Below, piece by piece: positions 10,553 through 21,041 of a stretch of 64,000 nucleotides of DNA. A program made the translations under genes and the position numbers. The stretch covers positions 54,132,560 to 54,196,559 of the forward strand of contig OY987301.1 in assembly GCA_963920635.1 (NCBI GenBank), read 5' to 3'. Position 1 is the stretch's first letter, and every line of letters begins with the position of its first letter. The DNA is from Pseudeuparius sepicola (Eukaryota; Arthropoda; Insecta; Coleoptera; Anthribidae). The notes beneath the pieces were generated by a model. It ran no database searches, was not told the origin of the DNA, and saw only the letters and a list, made by a program, of their open reading frames with translations.

Positions 10553-11642
10553 CAGCAGAAAACAATGCCCCTGGAAAAATTACTCCAGTGCCACAAATTT
10601 TCAGACAAGAACTAATGAATGCGGAGATTCCAACATTTCAATCTTTTAAAGAAACACCCTACAGACACCATGGCCTAGAAGTCGCCGCGATCAAGAAAAT
10701 CCGTCCTGTCCGCTCAATCAGAAAAAAGTATACGGACTTGAAAATGGGGGAATTTAAGGAGGATGAAACTCTTGAGAAGGTTTTCAAGCCGGTAACTCGA
10801 AAACTTAGAAGGATTCAAAGCAATGCATTGCTGTTTAGTAATTTAAAAATCGAACCCAAAAAATTAGAAGAAAATGTTTCAAAAGATGAAGATAAATCGC
10901 AAGAAGAAGGAATTGAAGATAGACTAAACAGGAAAATTGAAGCGCTGAAAACAAGCATAGAAAAATTCCACTATCTTTTCCTTCAAAACAAGACAACTGA
11001 CGACACTGTACTCGGCGACTATGGTGACATACCTCCAGAAGTTCGCAAAGAATACAGGGGGTCGTACGCTACCCTTTATCGAAGAGTACAATGACAAATC
11101 ATCGATAATAGACAATGTCTATGGTCCTGTTTATGAAGCCTCTCAGGCAAAATGGTATCTAGGAAACAAACTTATCGATTTTGATATAACGACAGGAGAT
11201 ATTATCGTCGACGGAAAAGCCCGATTTCCTGGTCCAAATAAACTGTATAATTTAATTTTTCACGATAATCCACAAAACAACGAAGAAAAGGACAGAGCAA
11301 ACTACAAATCTATTTTACGCATCACTGGTGCCCATCTGGATACAACTGGAAAATTGAAAGGCACATCTCGTGACAAGTACACGCAAATCATTAAACCTAC
11401 TAACTACCATACCTGTAAGGAAACCAAATGCACGTTCAAAGTCGAGTACTTCGATCGGAGGTGGCGGTATGAGTTTAACTTTTGACAAAAATCCAGTAGA
11501 ATACGTGTACTGGAATGATGTACACTAATTAATAGAGAGGTATAGACTGCTCGTGGCATCCCAAAACCCTGGAAATAATTATCATGGTGACGAAATCACC
11601 GCCATTGTCTATGAATTAAAAAAGGCTAATATTATAAGCTAA
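10549..11642 (+). pseudogene. DUF8207-type Polinton protein, copy A
   Basis: Recognised by homology with the minus-strand gene at 22,194-22,903. Shared blocks are a basic N-terminal region with an FKPVTR motif, a Glu/Lys-rich coiled segment and a C-terminal domain with TTGDIIVDGK (11,193 onwards), then a C-terminal helix region ending near 11,640. The family is known from Polinton/Maverick-like elements with no established function. Breaks: a frameshift near 11,060, another near 11,445 and an in-frame TAA near 11,524. The C-terminal 40 residues remain readable downstream. An AATAAA follows at the stop. Confidence 0.7.
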
Positions 11643-12292
11643 TAAATATAAACACATGATGAAATATTTATTTTAAAAAATGAGTGTCGCCAGGTTCAGA
11701 TAGAATTCTCACTCCAAAACATCCAGAGTTCTCATGTTCTCATACCTTTATCATGCTGTGATTAACTCCCGATGGTGATGTAGACGTGGTGCGTTTAAAA
11801 AAACCCAGGCATTAAATTTCGCTGTTAAAGATATGAATAAAACTCGTGTAAGCGCCTCAGTTTGCTACGTAAAAAGAAGTAAAACTAAATAGATTCTGAA
11901 TTAGCTAGTGGCTCTACATACCAAATAACCTTGATAAAAGCATTGAAATAAATGATTTTTCTATTAATTGCTATCGAGGGTATATTAGGCATATGTAGTA
12001 TTATTTATTTTATAGAATAGCTTTATATGTGGAAATTTTTTCCAGTTTATTGCCTAAATGTGAAGATTTGAGCGTGGTTATCAAAAGGAGAATTTTCCGC
12101 TAAGTAATTGCAAATTAAAATTCAATTTATGATTGTGTATACAAAAACTGTCAAGTCAGTATTTATAGAAATTACTAGTGGAGGGGATTTTTTAAAAGTA
12201 CAAGAGTGCGCTAGCGACACATAACATAATTAGTTGGTTTCCTGCGTTTTCTGTATCAGCAAGATGAGCGATAGTGGTTATGGTTCCTGTTC
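11643..12292. other. AT-rich spacer
   Basis: No open frame with a recognisable domain on either strand and no clear repeat. It may be decayed viral sequence between the DUF8207 relic and the inverted-repeat arm. Confidence 0.4.
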
Positions 12293-12510
12293 TTGCATTC
12301 CATGGTAGTCCATGGCGTTCCATGGTAGTTCTTGGTGTTCCATGGCCTGTGTCCATTTTTAACTTGAAAATTATTATTTAGATCAATTTTTACGTATTTT
12401 GCCGGCCCGTTGTGTATTTGTAGCAGATAGCGTCAATTAACTTTATTTAGATCAATTTTCTGAAATTAATTTATACTTAATACAACACTGGTAAAAGAGC
12501 CATTTTCTAA
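12293..12510 (-). repeat. Inverted-repeat arm, right
   Basis: The reverse complement of 12,293-12,346 matches 9,094-9,143, and the reverse complement of about 12,360-12,505 matches about 14,375-14,500 (shared gtattaagtataaattaatt and ctacaaatacacaac). The right edge of block A is thus an inverted copy of the left edge of block B. Confidence 0.7.
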
Positions 12511-12846
12511 AAACCAAAGTAGGTAAGGCGCCACTACAGACCAGTCCCTCCACTTTCCTCCTAGGCCCCGCCCCCTTTCCTGCCGGCCAATCGTAGCTAA
12601 CCTCTGACGTCATGGCGCCAAATTCAAACCGTGGGAGATAATGGTCCAGCATCTCGTGGTCCAGCATCTCCATCATCTCATCTCGTGGTCCAGCATTTCC
12701 AGCATCCCTCACGCCTCATCTTCATCTCGACTCGCGCTCTGACGTCACGGCGCCATATTCAAAATTAAAAAAAAAATCCGCCAGGGTTCGAACCTGCGAC
12801 CAACGGTTTACAAAATCGACGCTCAAACCAACTGAGCCATCGACGC
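12510..12846 (-). repeat. tRNA-derived SINE-like element, copy A
   Basis: The minus strand starts with a tRNA-like head (12,776-12,846) with an A box (TGGCTCAGTTGG) and a B box (GGTTCGAACCC). A GC-rich body follows, containing TGACGTCA-type sequence. The second copy is at 15,312-15,638. The acceptor ends do not pair, so it is not a functional tRNA gene. Confidence 0.6.
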
Positions 12847-14547
12847 ATTCGAAAATAATACTTTAAAAATTGGTGTAGACTAGATTCTCGGTCACAGAAT
12901 TAAGAATAAGTACGAGGTGTTTCAAGAGCAACCGATAAAAATGTATACAGGGGCAAATTAGAAGCCAAAGGGACCTAATTTCGCGACAGAATTAATAAGA
13001 ATAAGTACAGGGCGTGACAAAGGAATTAAAATTACGTATAGGCCAAAACCTAAAGCTAAAACGTCGTTAATCTAAAGCCAAATGGACAATATCTCTCAAA
13101 TAGGTGGACAACAAAAATGTACAGGGTGAGGCAAAAACCAAAAAGGCCTAATCACGTGACAGATTTAATACAAGACGGGCAAGATACGGTAAAAAGACCT
13201 AATTTTATAACTTGACAGATTTAATACAGATTGTATGACAAAATGCATGGGTGGGACCAAAGAACCGTCTCAACTTTTCTCAAGTAGCATAAGTTGTCAG
13301 TGAAAATTCAGGTGAAATATACTTGTAAAATTCCGAACTATTTGTCCTAATTTTTAAGTTAAAAGACAATCGACGCAAAGCGACCTTGTAGCCGCAATTT
13401 CCAGCTTAATGGTGTGAAAGAGAAGTTAGTAGAATTTTACAGACCTGAAACACCCTAACCGATAAGTTAAAAGTATAAACATATACGCAAATCTTTTCGA
13501 AATTTGTTAAAAACTGAATCTTAGCGCGAATAAAGGTAAGCTATTAAACACGTGGGGATTTAAAAGATATACGCCAAAAACTTTTCGCGAAATTAGCTTT
13601 TTAGACAGAAAAAATTAATCAGTTCTGGGTCAGCGCGGCCATTGTCCCCTGGAACTTGCCGACAGGAATAGACTTGCAAAAAAAAAACCGTCATCACCAA
13701 ATATTTCACAAGTGCGGTAAAAGGCCTAATTTCATCATGTCACAGGTGGTCAACAAAATTCGTGTGGCAAAAGCCAAAAAAAAATACCTAACTTCATCAC
13801 GTGACGGTAGATAATTTATCTCAGACGGTGTACAGACTGGACAAAAACCAATACAAGGTTTATCAAAAAGTTTATATACAGTGGGAATAAAAACACATAC
13901 AAAAATTCCGAACTATGGTATATCTGCCCCAATAACTACCAACGCAAACGCGAGTAAAAATTACTCATTTAGAAAAATAGATCCAAACAAAATTAATTGA
14001 CGTTCTCTACTGTGTGCTACAAACCGGGCGGCACAAACTGTAAAAATTGGGCAACATATGCATACTTACTTCGTAGTGAGACAAGACTTTGAATATTTTT
14101 CGTAATAATCACCTCTACACGAGTGTGAAAGATAATGGAAAGTCTTCAATTAAACGCGCAAAATATGACATAAAAATAAAACATCATCGAAGTCGCAGGT
14201 CGCAGGTTTAATGTATTGGTCGTATAAAATTCAAAATTCCGCTATTTGTTCTAATAATACCCCAATTTTTAAGCTAAAACGCAGGGACTGATGGTATACT
14301 GAACCCCTAATCTCAAAACGACCTGTAACTTGGACGAAAAAAAAAACGAAAACTTGATTTAAAATATTGCTCTATTACCAGTGTTTGTATTAAGTATAAA
14401 TTAATTTTAGAAAAATTGAACTAAATAAAGTTAATTAACGCTATATGCTACAAATACACAACCGGTCGGCAGAAGTCGTAAAAATTGGTCAAATATGTAG
14501 AGAAGATAAGAAAAAAAAATTGGAACGTCGTGGACTACCATGGAATG
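12847..14547. repeat. Degenerate flanking repeat, copy B
   Basis: Same family as 1-1,418. It contains the unoccupied version of the retrotransposon target (about 14,268-14,330) and the sequence whose inverse is at 12,360-12,505. It has no gene. Confidence 0.7.
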
Positions 14548-14886
14548 CAACGCTTGATCCACGTTTCACGCACACCACGCACGCACGGACGCCACGTTTC
14601 ACGCACCAAACGCACGCACAGACGCCATGTTTCACGCACAAAACGCACGAACGCCACGTTTCACGCACAAAACGCACGGACGCCACGTTTCACGCACAAA
14701 ACGCACGCACGGACGCCACATTTCACGCACAAAACGCACGGATGCCACGTTTCACGCACAAAATGCACAGACGCCACGTTTCACGCACAAAACGCACGGA
14801 TGCCACGTTTCACGCACAAACGCACGGACGCCACGTTTCACGCACAAAACGCACGCACGGACGCCACGTTTCACGCACACACACTC
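14548..14886 (+). repeat. Minisatellite, about 29-33 bp units
   Basis: Units such as cgccacgtttcacgcacaa plus an acgcacgga tail, repeated about 11 times. Three frames stay open across it only because the unit lacks stop codons; the encoded peptides are low-complexity His/Thr/Arg runs and are not genes. Confidence 0.88.
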
Positions 14887-15311
14887 ACCTAATCTCAACT
14901 CGGGCGTAATCTCTGGCGTAATCTCAACTCAGGCACAATATTGTTACAATATATCCTAAATATTATTTCTGAATTAATTATCGTAAATATAAGTAGGTCA
15001 ACAACAGTCCTTAAACCGAAAACACCAACCTGTTTTTGTATAAGTATTTATATAATCTTAATATGAAATAGATAAATATCGTTTGAAAAATTCAATTACC
15101 TACTAATCTCTAACGCCCTGACATAAATAGAGGCAAAAATTTATTTGCTGTTATTTTCGATTAAAATTTTGTAGTGAGAGTGTTTCCATTTGTATCTACA
15201 GCAATGGATGTCCAAGTAATGGAAACCCAGCGGGGGCGACCCGCAGTTTTACATTCGGGGTATAAATATTCCTTGAAGTGCGTAAACAAAAAACTCGACG
15301 CAGCGCTGGAT
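14887..15311 (+). repeat. Duplicated viral promoter/5' block, copy B
   Basis: Three residual 17 bp units (14,889-14,938), then the counterpart of 10,047-10,434 with an ATAAATAG box at 15,123. The last 108 bp carry the FLYWCH-like start. Homology stops at 15,311. Confidence 0.8.
15204..15311 (+). pseudogene. FLYWCH-like zinc-finger relic, copy B (truncated)
   Basis: ATG at 15,204 opens the same frame as at 10,325, but without the early stop. It reads through the GYKYS motif and is then cut off where the SINE-like segment begins. Only about 36 codons remain. Confidence 0.4.
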
Positions 15312-15638
15312 AGTAGGTAAGGCGTGGGTTGGGAGAACCCCCTCCACTTTACTCCTAGGCCCCGCCCCCTTTCCTGGCGGCCAATCGTAGCTAACCTAGC
15401 TCTGACGTCATGGCGCCAAATTCAAACCGTGGGAGATAATGGTCCATCATCTCGAGATCTAACATCTCATCTCGAGATCTAACATCTCATCTCGTGGTCC
15501 AGCATCTCCAGCATCTCGCCTCATCTCGTGCTCTGACGTCATGGCGCGAAATTCTGAATATAAAAAATCCGCCAGGGTTCGAACCTGCGACCATCGGTTT
15601 ATAAAATCGACGCTCTAACCAACTGAGCCATCGACGCA
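15312..15638 (-). repeat. tRNA-derived SINE-like element, copy B
   Basis: Counterpart of 12,510-12,846, with the tRNA-like head at 15,568-15,638. The 7-base anticodon-like loop (TTTATAA) gives TAT at its centre. It joins directly to the truncated viral block, so the DUF8207 gene has been deleted here relative to block A. Confidence 0.6.
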
Positions 15639-16959
15639 TTTGAAAATAATACTTTAAAATGGTGTAAACTAGATTCTGGGTGACGTCACAAAATTAAAAA
15701 TAGGTAAAATACAAGGTGTCTCAAAAGCAACTGATTAAAATTATATACAGGATGCGTTGAACCAAGGAAAAGTCAAAAGGGCCTTAATAATTTCATCGCG
15801 TCGCAGATTTTTTCTCGTACAGAGGTGGACAACAACAAAAATATACAAGGTAGGTAAAAACAGTTGATATGTAAAAAAAATCAAATATAGGGTGAGACAA
15901 AAATAAAAAAAAGGCCTATTTATATCAAGTGACGTATCAGACTTAAGAATAAGTTAAATAAAGGATGTCTCAAAATTCACATTTGTACAGGGTAGAACAA
16001 AAACTAAAGATAAAACGGCGTTAATCTAAAGTCAAAAGGACCTTAATCGTTGCGTCACAGGGGTGGACAACAAAAATATAGACGCTGACATAAGAAATCC
16101 AAACGGACCTTAATAATATCTAGGTACGGGGTGTGACAAAAGCCAAAAAGACCTAATTTCACCACGTGGCGACGCAGGTTTAATATCTCAAAATTCATGT
16201 ACAGGGTGTGACAAAAACCAAAAAGACCTAATTTCGCTACAGGTTGCGACAAAAGCAACGGGACTTAAGCCAAAAGGACCTTAATAGTGGCAGATTTAAT
16301 ACAAGGCGGGGCAAAACACGGTCAAAAAGGCCTAATTTCATCACGTGAAGTCGCGGATTTAATGTTTGCTTAAAAATTCAGAATTTCGCTATTTGTCCCA
16401 ATTTTTAAGTTAAAAGACAATCGACGCAAAACGGCGTTGTAGCGACAATTTCCAGCTTAATGGTGTGAAAGAAAAGTTAGTAGAATCTTACAGACTTTGA
16501 AAAATTAGCGTTTTAGACAGAAAAAATTGAACAGTTCTGGGCCAGTTCTGGAACTTGCCGACAGGAATAGACTTGCAAAAACGGTCATCACTTTTCCCAA
16601 ATATTTCATAAGTGCAGTAATGGAATCTAGGTCGAGGGTAGCGGAGGATAAAATGACAAAGGTCTCTAAACATAAAAAATTAATGGGACGTCTCGAAATT
16701 CATATACAGGGTCACAGATTTTTTTCTCAAATAGCATAGGGTAGACAACAAAAAATATACAAGGTAAGCAAACCAGATGATATGTAAAAAAAAATCGTGT
16801 ACAGGGTAGGACCAAAAACAAGGTTAAAAGGACCAAATTTCATCACGTGACGTTTACAGAATCTTTTTCATACTGCATAAGTACAGGTGGACAACAAAAA
16901 TATACAAGGTGACTCAAAAACATATAAATAGACAGGTGAATGTTGCGACGGTTAGTTCG
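15639..16959. repeat. Degenerate flanking repeat, copy C
   Basis: Same family as 1-1,418 and 12,847-14,547. About 16,385-16,620 matches about 13,330-13,720, including a shared cttgccgacaggaatagac. It runs directly into the viral late cassette. I see no gene in it. Confidence 0.65.
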
Positions 16960-17757
16960 ATGTTGACTTTCACTGGAGAGGGTCTAGTAAACACCGTAAT
17001 CAATAAGCTTCCAATAGAATTACATTTACTCGGATACCAATTTTGTGGGCCAGGTACACATCTGGAGAAAAGAAGAGACGACGTCGGCATAAATAAACTC
17101 GATTCTTTTTGCAAAATACACGATATTTCATATTTAAAAAATAAGTCGTTAGAAGAACGACATAAGGCCGATAGATTGTTGGAAAATCGTGCTTGGAAAC
17201 GCGTCAAGTCAAAAGACGGAAAACTTGATGAGAAAGCCGCCGCTTGGTTGGTCACCACTGCCATGAAGGTTAAACGAAAATTAGGCACGGGTCTGAAAGA
17301 AAAACGATCCATTTCATTTCGAAGAGATATCGTGAAAAAAGTTGCAAAATCTTTAAAGAAATCATTTGGCGACAACCAGCTTAACGATGTGAAGAATTTA
17401 AAGAAATCGTCGATGGCTGCCCGGCGTGCCGCTCGCATAGCAGTCAAAAAAGTAGGAGGAAAGAAAAAAATTCGCGTTCCCAGGATAATACCGTTTGAGA
17501 GAAAAACTGGTGGTTTTCTACCTCTTCTACCCCTCCTAGCGGCTTTAGGACCTCTGGGTTCTGTAGCCGGAGGAGCTAGTGCAATAGCTAGAACCGTAGT
17601 AGAGGCGAAAAACGCACAGAAAAAAATGGAAGAACAGAAACGACATAACAAAGTAATGGAAGTAATTGGAAAAAAAGGTTCAGGTCTCTTCATGAGAAAA
17701 AATAACCGTGGAGGATTAGGACTTTTTCTCAAAAAACAGCAAAAAAACTACCAGTGA
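16960..17757 (+). CDS. PLA2-domain minor virion (Px-like) protein
   Basis: 265 residues from ATG 16,960; an upstream GTG at 16,909 lies in the flanking repeat and is less likely. Residues 26-32 (YQFCGPG) form a phospholipase A2 calcium loop, and CKIHD (51-55) carries the catalytic His-Asp pair, as in parvovirus VP1 PLA2. A Lys-rich middle follows, then a hydrophobic Gly/Ala/Leu segment (184-210) and a basic tail, as in the membrane-active Px-like proteins of adintoviruses and Polintons. It probably helps virions cross endosomal membranes. The frame is intact. It overlaps the protease gene by 4 bp. Confidence 0.82.
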   Translation: MLTFTGEGLVNTVINKLPIELHLLGYQFCGPGTHLEKRRDDVGINKLDSFCKIHDISYLKNKSLEERHKADRLLENRAWKRVKSKDGKLDEKAAAWLVTTAMKVKRKLGTGLKEKRSISFRRDIVKKVAKSLKKSFGDNQLNDVKNLKKSSMAARRAARIAVKKVGGKKKIRVPRIIPFERKTGGFLPLLPLLAALGPLGSVAGGASAIARTVVEAKNAQKKMEEQKRHNKVMEVIGKKGSGLFMRKNNRGGLGLFLKKQQKNYQ

Positions 17758-18128
17758 AGCTACCCAATAGACCGCTGTCAAATAAAGATTTACTAAAGTT
17801 TGCTAAAAAGCTTAAATGGAGATATTTTCGAGGCGTCTTTACGCGGGACACCCTCCCACGAGCTATTCCATATAAAAACGAGTCGGCAATCGTGAACTTA
17901 GATCTAATGCGTAACAGCGGGACCCACTGGGTAGCTTATAACAAAAAGGGTAACATCGTAGAGTATTTTGACAGCTTTGGGGGGTTAAAGCCACCCCCAG
18001 AACTGATTGAATATTTAGGAAAAGGTGTAAAAATAACGTATAATAATAGTCCTTACCAAAAATACGACGAAATTAATTGTGGCCATCTTTGTTTGGAGTT
18101 TCTCTATAAAAGACTGGGTTTTACGTGA
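17754..18128 (+). CDS. Adenain-like cysteine protease
   Basis: 124 residues with the catalytic layout of the adenovirus protease family: His58 in THWVAY, Asp73 in EYFDSFG and Cys109 in NCGHLCLEFL, with a Gln shortly before. It should cleave capsid precursors during maturation. The frame starts at GTG 17,754, overlapping the end of the PLA2/Px gene, and no ATG lies upstream in frame. Either a non-ATG start is used or the start was lost. It is otherwise uninterrupted but shorter than adenovirus proteases, as is usual in Polintons. Confidence 0.82.
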   Translation: MKLPNRPLSNKDLLKFAKKLKWRYFRGVFTRDTLPRAIPYKNESAIVNLDLMRNSGTHWVAYNKKGNIVEYFDSFGGLKPPPELIEYLGKGVKITYNNSPYQKYDEINCGHLCLEFLYKRLGFT

Positions 18129-18141
18129 AAAACATTCAGTC

Positions 18142-18861
18142 ATGTCTTCGCTGATATTCACTGTACACGGTATTTCATCTACGCTATCTATCGATTTCGA
18201 TACGCCAATTTATTTAGACTTGAGTGCCGAATACGGTCTAGCCCTTCATGGGTTCCATTCTTACAACAGCATACCAAATATCGATAAAGGTACCGGCATA
18301 AACAAATTCTACTTGATTGACAAAAATATTAGGAAAACAATAGAGATTCCTACCGGCTCGTACGAGATTAGTACCATCGAAACACGTATACTCAAATAAT
18401 TGAAAATAGAAAAGGGAGATAAGGTTGTAATTTATTTCAGTTTGAAAGCTAACAATAGCACTCTTCGGTGTGAAGTTTACAGCGAAAAGTATGCGATAGA
18501 TTTTAAAACAAAAGGATCAATAGGAACAATTTTGGGGTTCTCAAAACGTATATTACAGCCAGGCGTAGTGCACGTTTCGGATTTACCTGTTGACGTTGTT
18601 AAAGTTAGAACAGTGCATATAGATAGCAATATAACAACTGGAGCTTATTATAATAGCCAACCGACACACCCGATATTCGAATTTGCGATAGGCGCGGACC
18701 CTGGTTACGCCATAGACGAGATTCCTAGAAATCTTCTTTACGTGCCCGTAACTAAGCGTCAATTCAACAACATAACCTTAAATATACTCGATCAAAATTC
18801 CGAGTTGGCAAATTTTAGAGAGGATATCATTATAAGATTAGAGTTGAAAAAAATTTCGTAA
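18142..18861 (+). pseudogene. Penton-like minor capsid protein, one stop
   Basis: ATG 18,142 opens a frame of 239 residue positions resembling the single-jelly-roll minor capsid (penton) proteins of Polintons and adintoviruses. Visible motifs are YNSIPNI near residue 41 and IPTGSYEI near residue 70, with a beta-rich remainder. An in-frame TAA at 18,397-18,399 (residue 86) interrupts it. The second part is open to 18,861. The next ATG overlaps the stop by one base, a tight viral-operon-like spacing. Confidence 0.75.
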
Positions 18862-19064
18862 TGGTTCTGGTTTTTTGCGACCGGTATCAGCCATATAAAA
18901 GAAAGCAGGCGACTTCACAAACCCCATTAGCACCAGCACCTTTAAGTTGTAGAGATCGTAACGCGGAGCTTACTTTGGAGGAATGCTTATTCTTAGAGTA
19001 TCAGGGCCACCATGTCACTGACACACCAGGTTTTAGACGTACACCAAAAACCAAATTTCGATGA
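18861..19064 (+). CDS. Small ORF between penton and hexon genes
   Basis: 67 residues, starting on the last base of the penton stop and overlapping the hexon start. It has a Pro/Ala-rich middle and an LTLEECLFLEYQG helix. A small frame in this position is common in insect Polinton-like elements; the function is unknown. The C-terminal 17 residues overlap the hexon frame and may be an extension. Confidence 0.45.
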   Translation: MVLVFCDRYQPYKRKQATSQTPLAPAPLSCRDRNAELTLEECLFLEYQGHHVTDTPGFRRTPKTKFR

Positions 19065-20185
19065 ATCCATTCAACGAATGGAGACACGCACCTACTATCC
19101 GTTCGTAAAGTCATTTATGAATAACGACGTCGTGGAGATAACAATTAATCAGGGCGATGCTTTTGAGGTACGAGGCTCCAATTTTTATTAAGGGGAAAGG
19201 TACCGGTACTTACAGTCTTACCAACAACGGGGCTGTATTTTTATTCGACTCAGCTTCTTATGAACTCTGCGGTCGTGAAATAGACGTAGTGAGAAATCCC
19301 GGAATTGTGAGTTCAATAAGAGCCTACTTGTGTTATTCGCCAAACGATCAAAAGTATTTGGTAACCTCCGGCTGGACTTTTCACGATAAATCAAAAATCG
19401 TGAACGATGATGGGTCGTTCAGCGTGCGAGTTCCACTCAAGCATTTATTTGGCATTTTTAACGATTATCCACATGCTATCTATGGAAAGCAGACCATAAC
19501 ACTAGTACGAGCTCGAAATGATAACAATTGCTTGCTTTTAGAACAAACTCCAAATACAACTACAGAATTTACTGTAGAATTGGCGATTACCAACATCGAG
19601 CTGAAAGTTAAGCATATTCAACCAAATGACGAGATTAGATTAGATCTACTACAATTTATAAAAATGGACCGACCAATAATTATTCCTTTTCGCAGATGAG
19701 AGCTACATGAATTACCGAGTCTTACAAATAGCGCACAAAGAGAAATCTGGTCGGTCAAAACGACAGCATCACTGGAGACTCCCCGATATGTCATCGTCGG
19801 GTTTCAAACAACTCGTAAAGACAATACTAAAAATGATCCCACAAAATTCGACCATATAGATACATCTGACGTGAGACTAATATTAAACGGGGAATACTTC
19901 CCGTTTGAACGCCTCCGATTGGACTTCAAAAAGAACGATTACGTGGAAGCTTACAACAACTACACTGAATTTTACCCAAGCTATATGAATGTGTGGGACA
20001 AACGACCTTTGCTGAGCTACCAAGAATACTGCTCCAGAAGAAACGAGTCGATGAAGACCAACACTGTTGACGTTAAACTGGACATAGAGAGCACCAGCCC
20101 AAATACAAGAGCCTATTGCGTCATAATTCACGATTCCGTTATCGAATATCTGCCTTTAAGTGAACTGGTCAGAAATTTAATGTAG
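19012..20185 (+). pseudogene. Hexon-like major capsid protein, broken
   Basis: The major capsid (double jelly-roll) frame starts at ATG 19,012 and is open to a TAA near 19,190. It continues in another frame from about 19,160 to an in-frame TGA at 19,697-19,699, then in that same frame to 20,185. Motifs include NNGAVFLFDSASYELCGREI, PRYVIVGFQTTRK and AYCVIIHDS, typical of Polinton/adintovirus hexons. Total span is about 390 codons, shorter than adenovirus hexon but normal for this group. One frameshift and one stop make it non-functional as written. Confidence 0.8.
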
Positions 20186-20552
20186 AACAATTTACCTTCA
20201 GTTGATGGCTTGGCTCGCATAGATGAACATCGTAGTCGTCAGCAACAGCTGGTTACAAACTTATCTACCATGTTGACCTTACGTATTGAAAATCACATAA
20301 AAAATATCGAAAAAGTTAAGAAGATGATCTCGAGGAGCGTGAGCGTCGCAACGAGATGATGGAAATGTTTAGAAAACTGGCCATCAAAGACGAGAAATGG
20401 CAATTTTATGTTTTTTCTAATAAAAATAGATTTAAAAACTGGAATGTAGTATCTAGGAAAGTATTGTAATGTAAACAAAAAAAAAACAATAAATCATAAA
20501 AATGTATTAATTGTTTTTATTTTAAACCCAAACCTCTATATTTTTCGATAAA
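20186..20552 (+). other. Spacer with possible coiled-coil relic
   Basis: Around 20,200-20,345 the plus strand encodes a short charged, helix-prone stretch (GLARIDEHRSRQQQLV) followed by stops. It may be the end of a decayed viral gene. The rest is AT-rich with an AATAAA at about 20,488. Confidence 0.3.
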
Positions 20553-20597
20553 TTGAGAGGTCAGGTATATGAATCATTTAGTTTATCACCTGACAAG

Positions 20598-21035
20598 ATG
20601 CTCCTAACATCTGATTATGTCATATTATACGCAATAATTAACATTTTCTACATCTATAAACCCCACAATATAGCTGAAGTTAGTATTTGTATAGACGGAA
20701 ATGGTAAACGATCGTCAGAATGGCGGTCTTTATTACCATCAGGTGATCTAGAATCCGTTATTTTTATGATATCGATACCTAAAAACACCACTGAATATAA
20801 ACTTCGAATACTGTTCAAAAATAGCAGTTACAACGAAACATTGTGGAAAACAATCGGCTGTATTGAAAATTCCAATTCCACGCCCGTATCTCAAGAATTA
20901 CTAGAAACCGACCAGTGTATGCCAAGCTTCTCGACTGTTACTATCCTAGCGTACTACATATCGGCGTGTTTGTCTTTACTTATTGTGAAATCCCTCATCA
21001 GGATAACACAAAAAGTAGTAAATAATCAACAGTAG
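20598..21035 (+). CDS. Putative single-pass membrane protein
   Basis: 145 residues from the first in-frame ATG. A TTG start at 20,553 would add 15 residues. It has an N-terminal hydrophobic stretch, several N-x-S/T sites (NTT, NSS, NET, NST), two Cys flanking the juxtamembrane region and a clear C-terminal membrane segment (FSTVTILAYYISACLSLLIV), with a short basic tail. I do not recognise the family. Its place between capsid and IAP genes, and its intact frame, suggest a viral accessory or surface protein. It ends 6 bp before the IAP start. Confidence 0.55.
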   Translation: MLLTSDYVILYAIINIFYIYKPHNIAEVSICIDGNGKRSSEWRSLLPSGDLESVIFMISIPKNTTEYKLRILFKNSSYNETLWKTIGCIENSNSTPVSQELLETDQCMPSFSTVTILAYYISACLSLLIVKSLIRITQKVVNNQQ

Positions 21036-21041
21036 CGAACT

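Noticed and set aside
12776..12846. Functional tRNA gene on the minus strand
   Set aside because: A and B boxes are present, but acceptor strands do not pair and the unit is repeated with a GC-rich tail; SINE-like instead.
14445..14959. Three overlapping plus-strand frames of 110-154 codons rich in His, Thr and Arg
   Set aside because: They exist only because the 29-33 bp minisatellite lacks stop codons; the peptides are pure repeat translation.
16914..17732. 272-codon minus-strand frame opposite the PLA2/Px gene
   Set aside because: Antisense shadow of a well-supported gene; no motif of its own.
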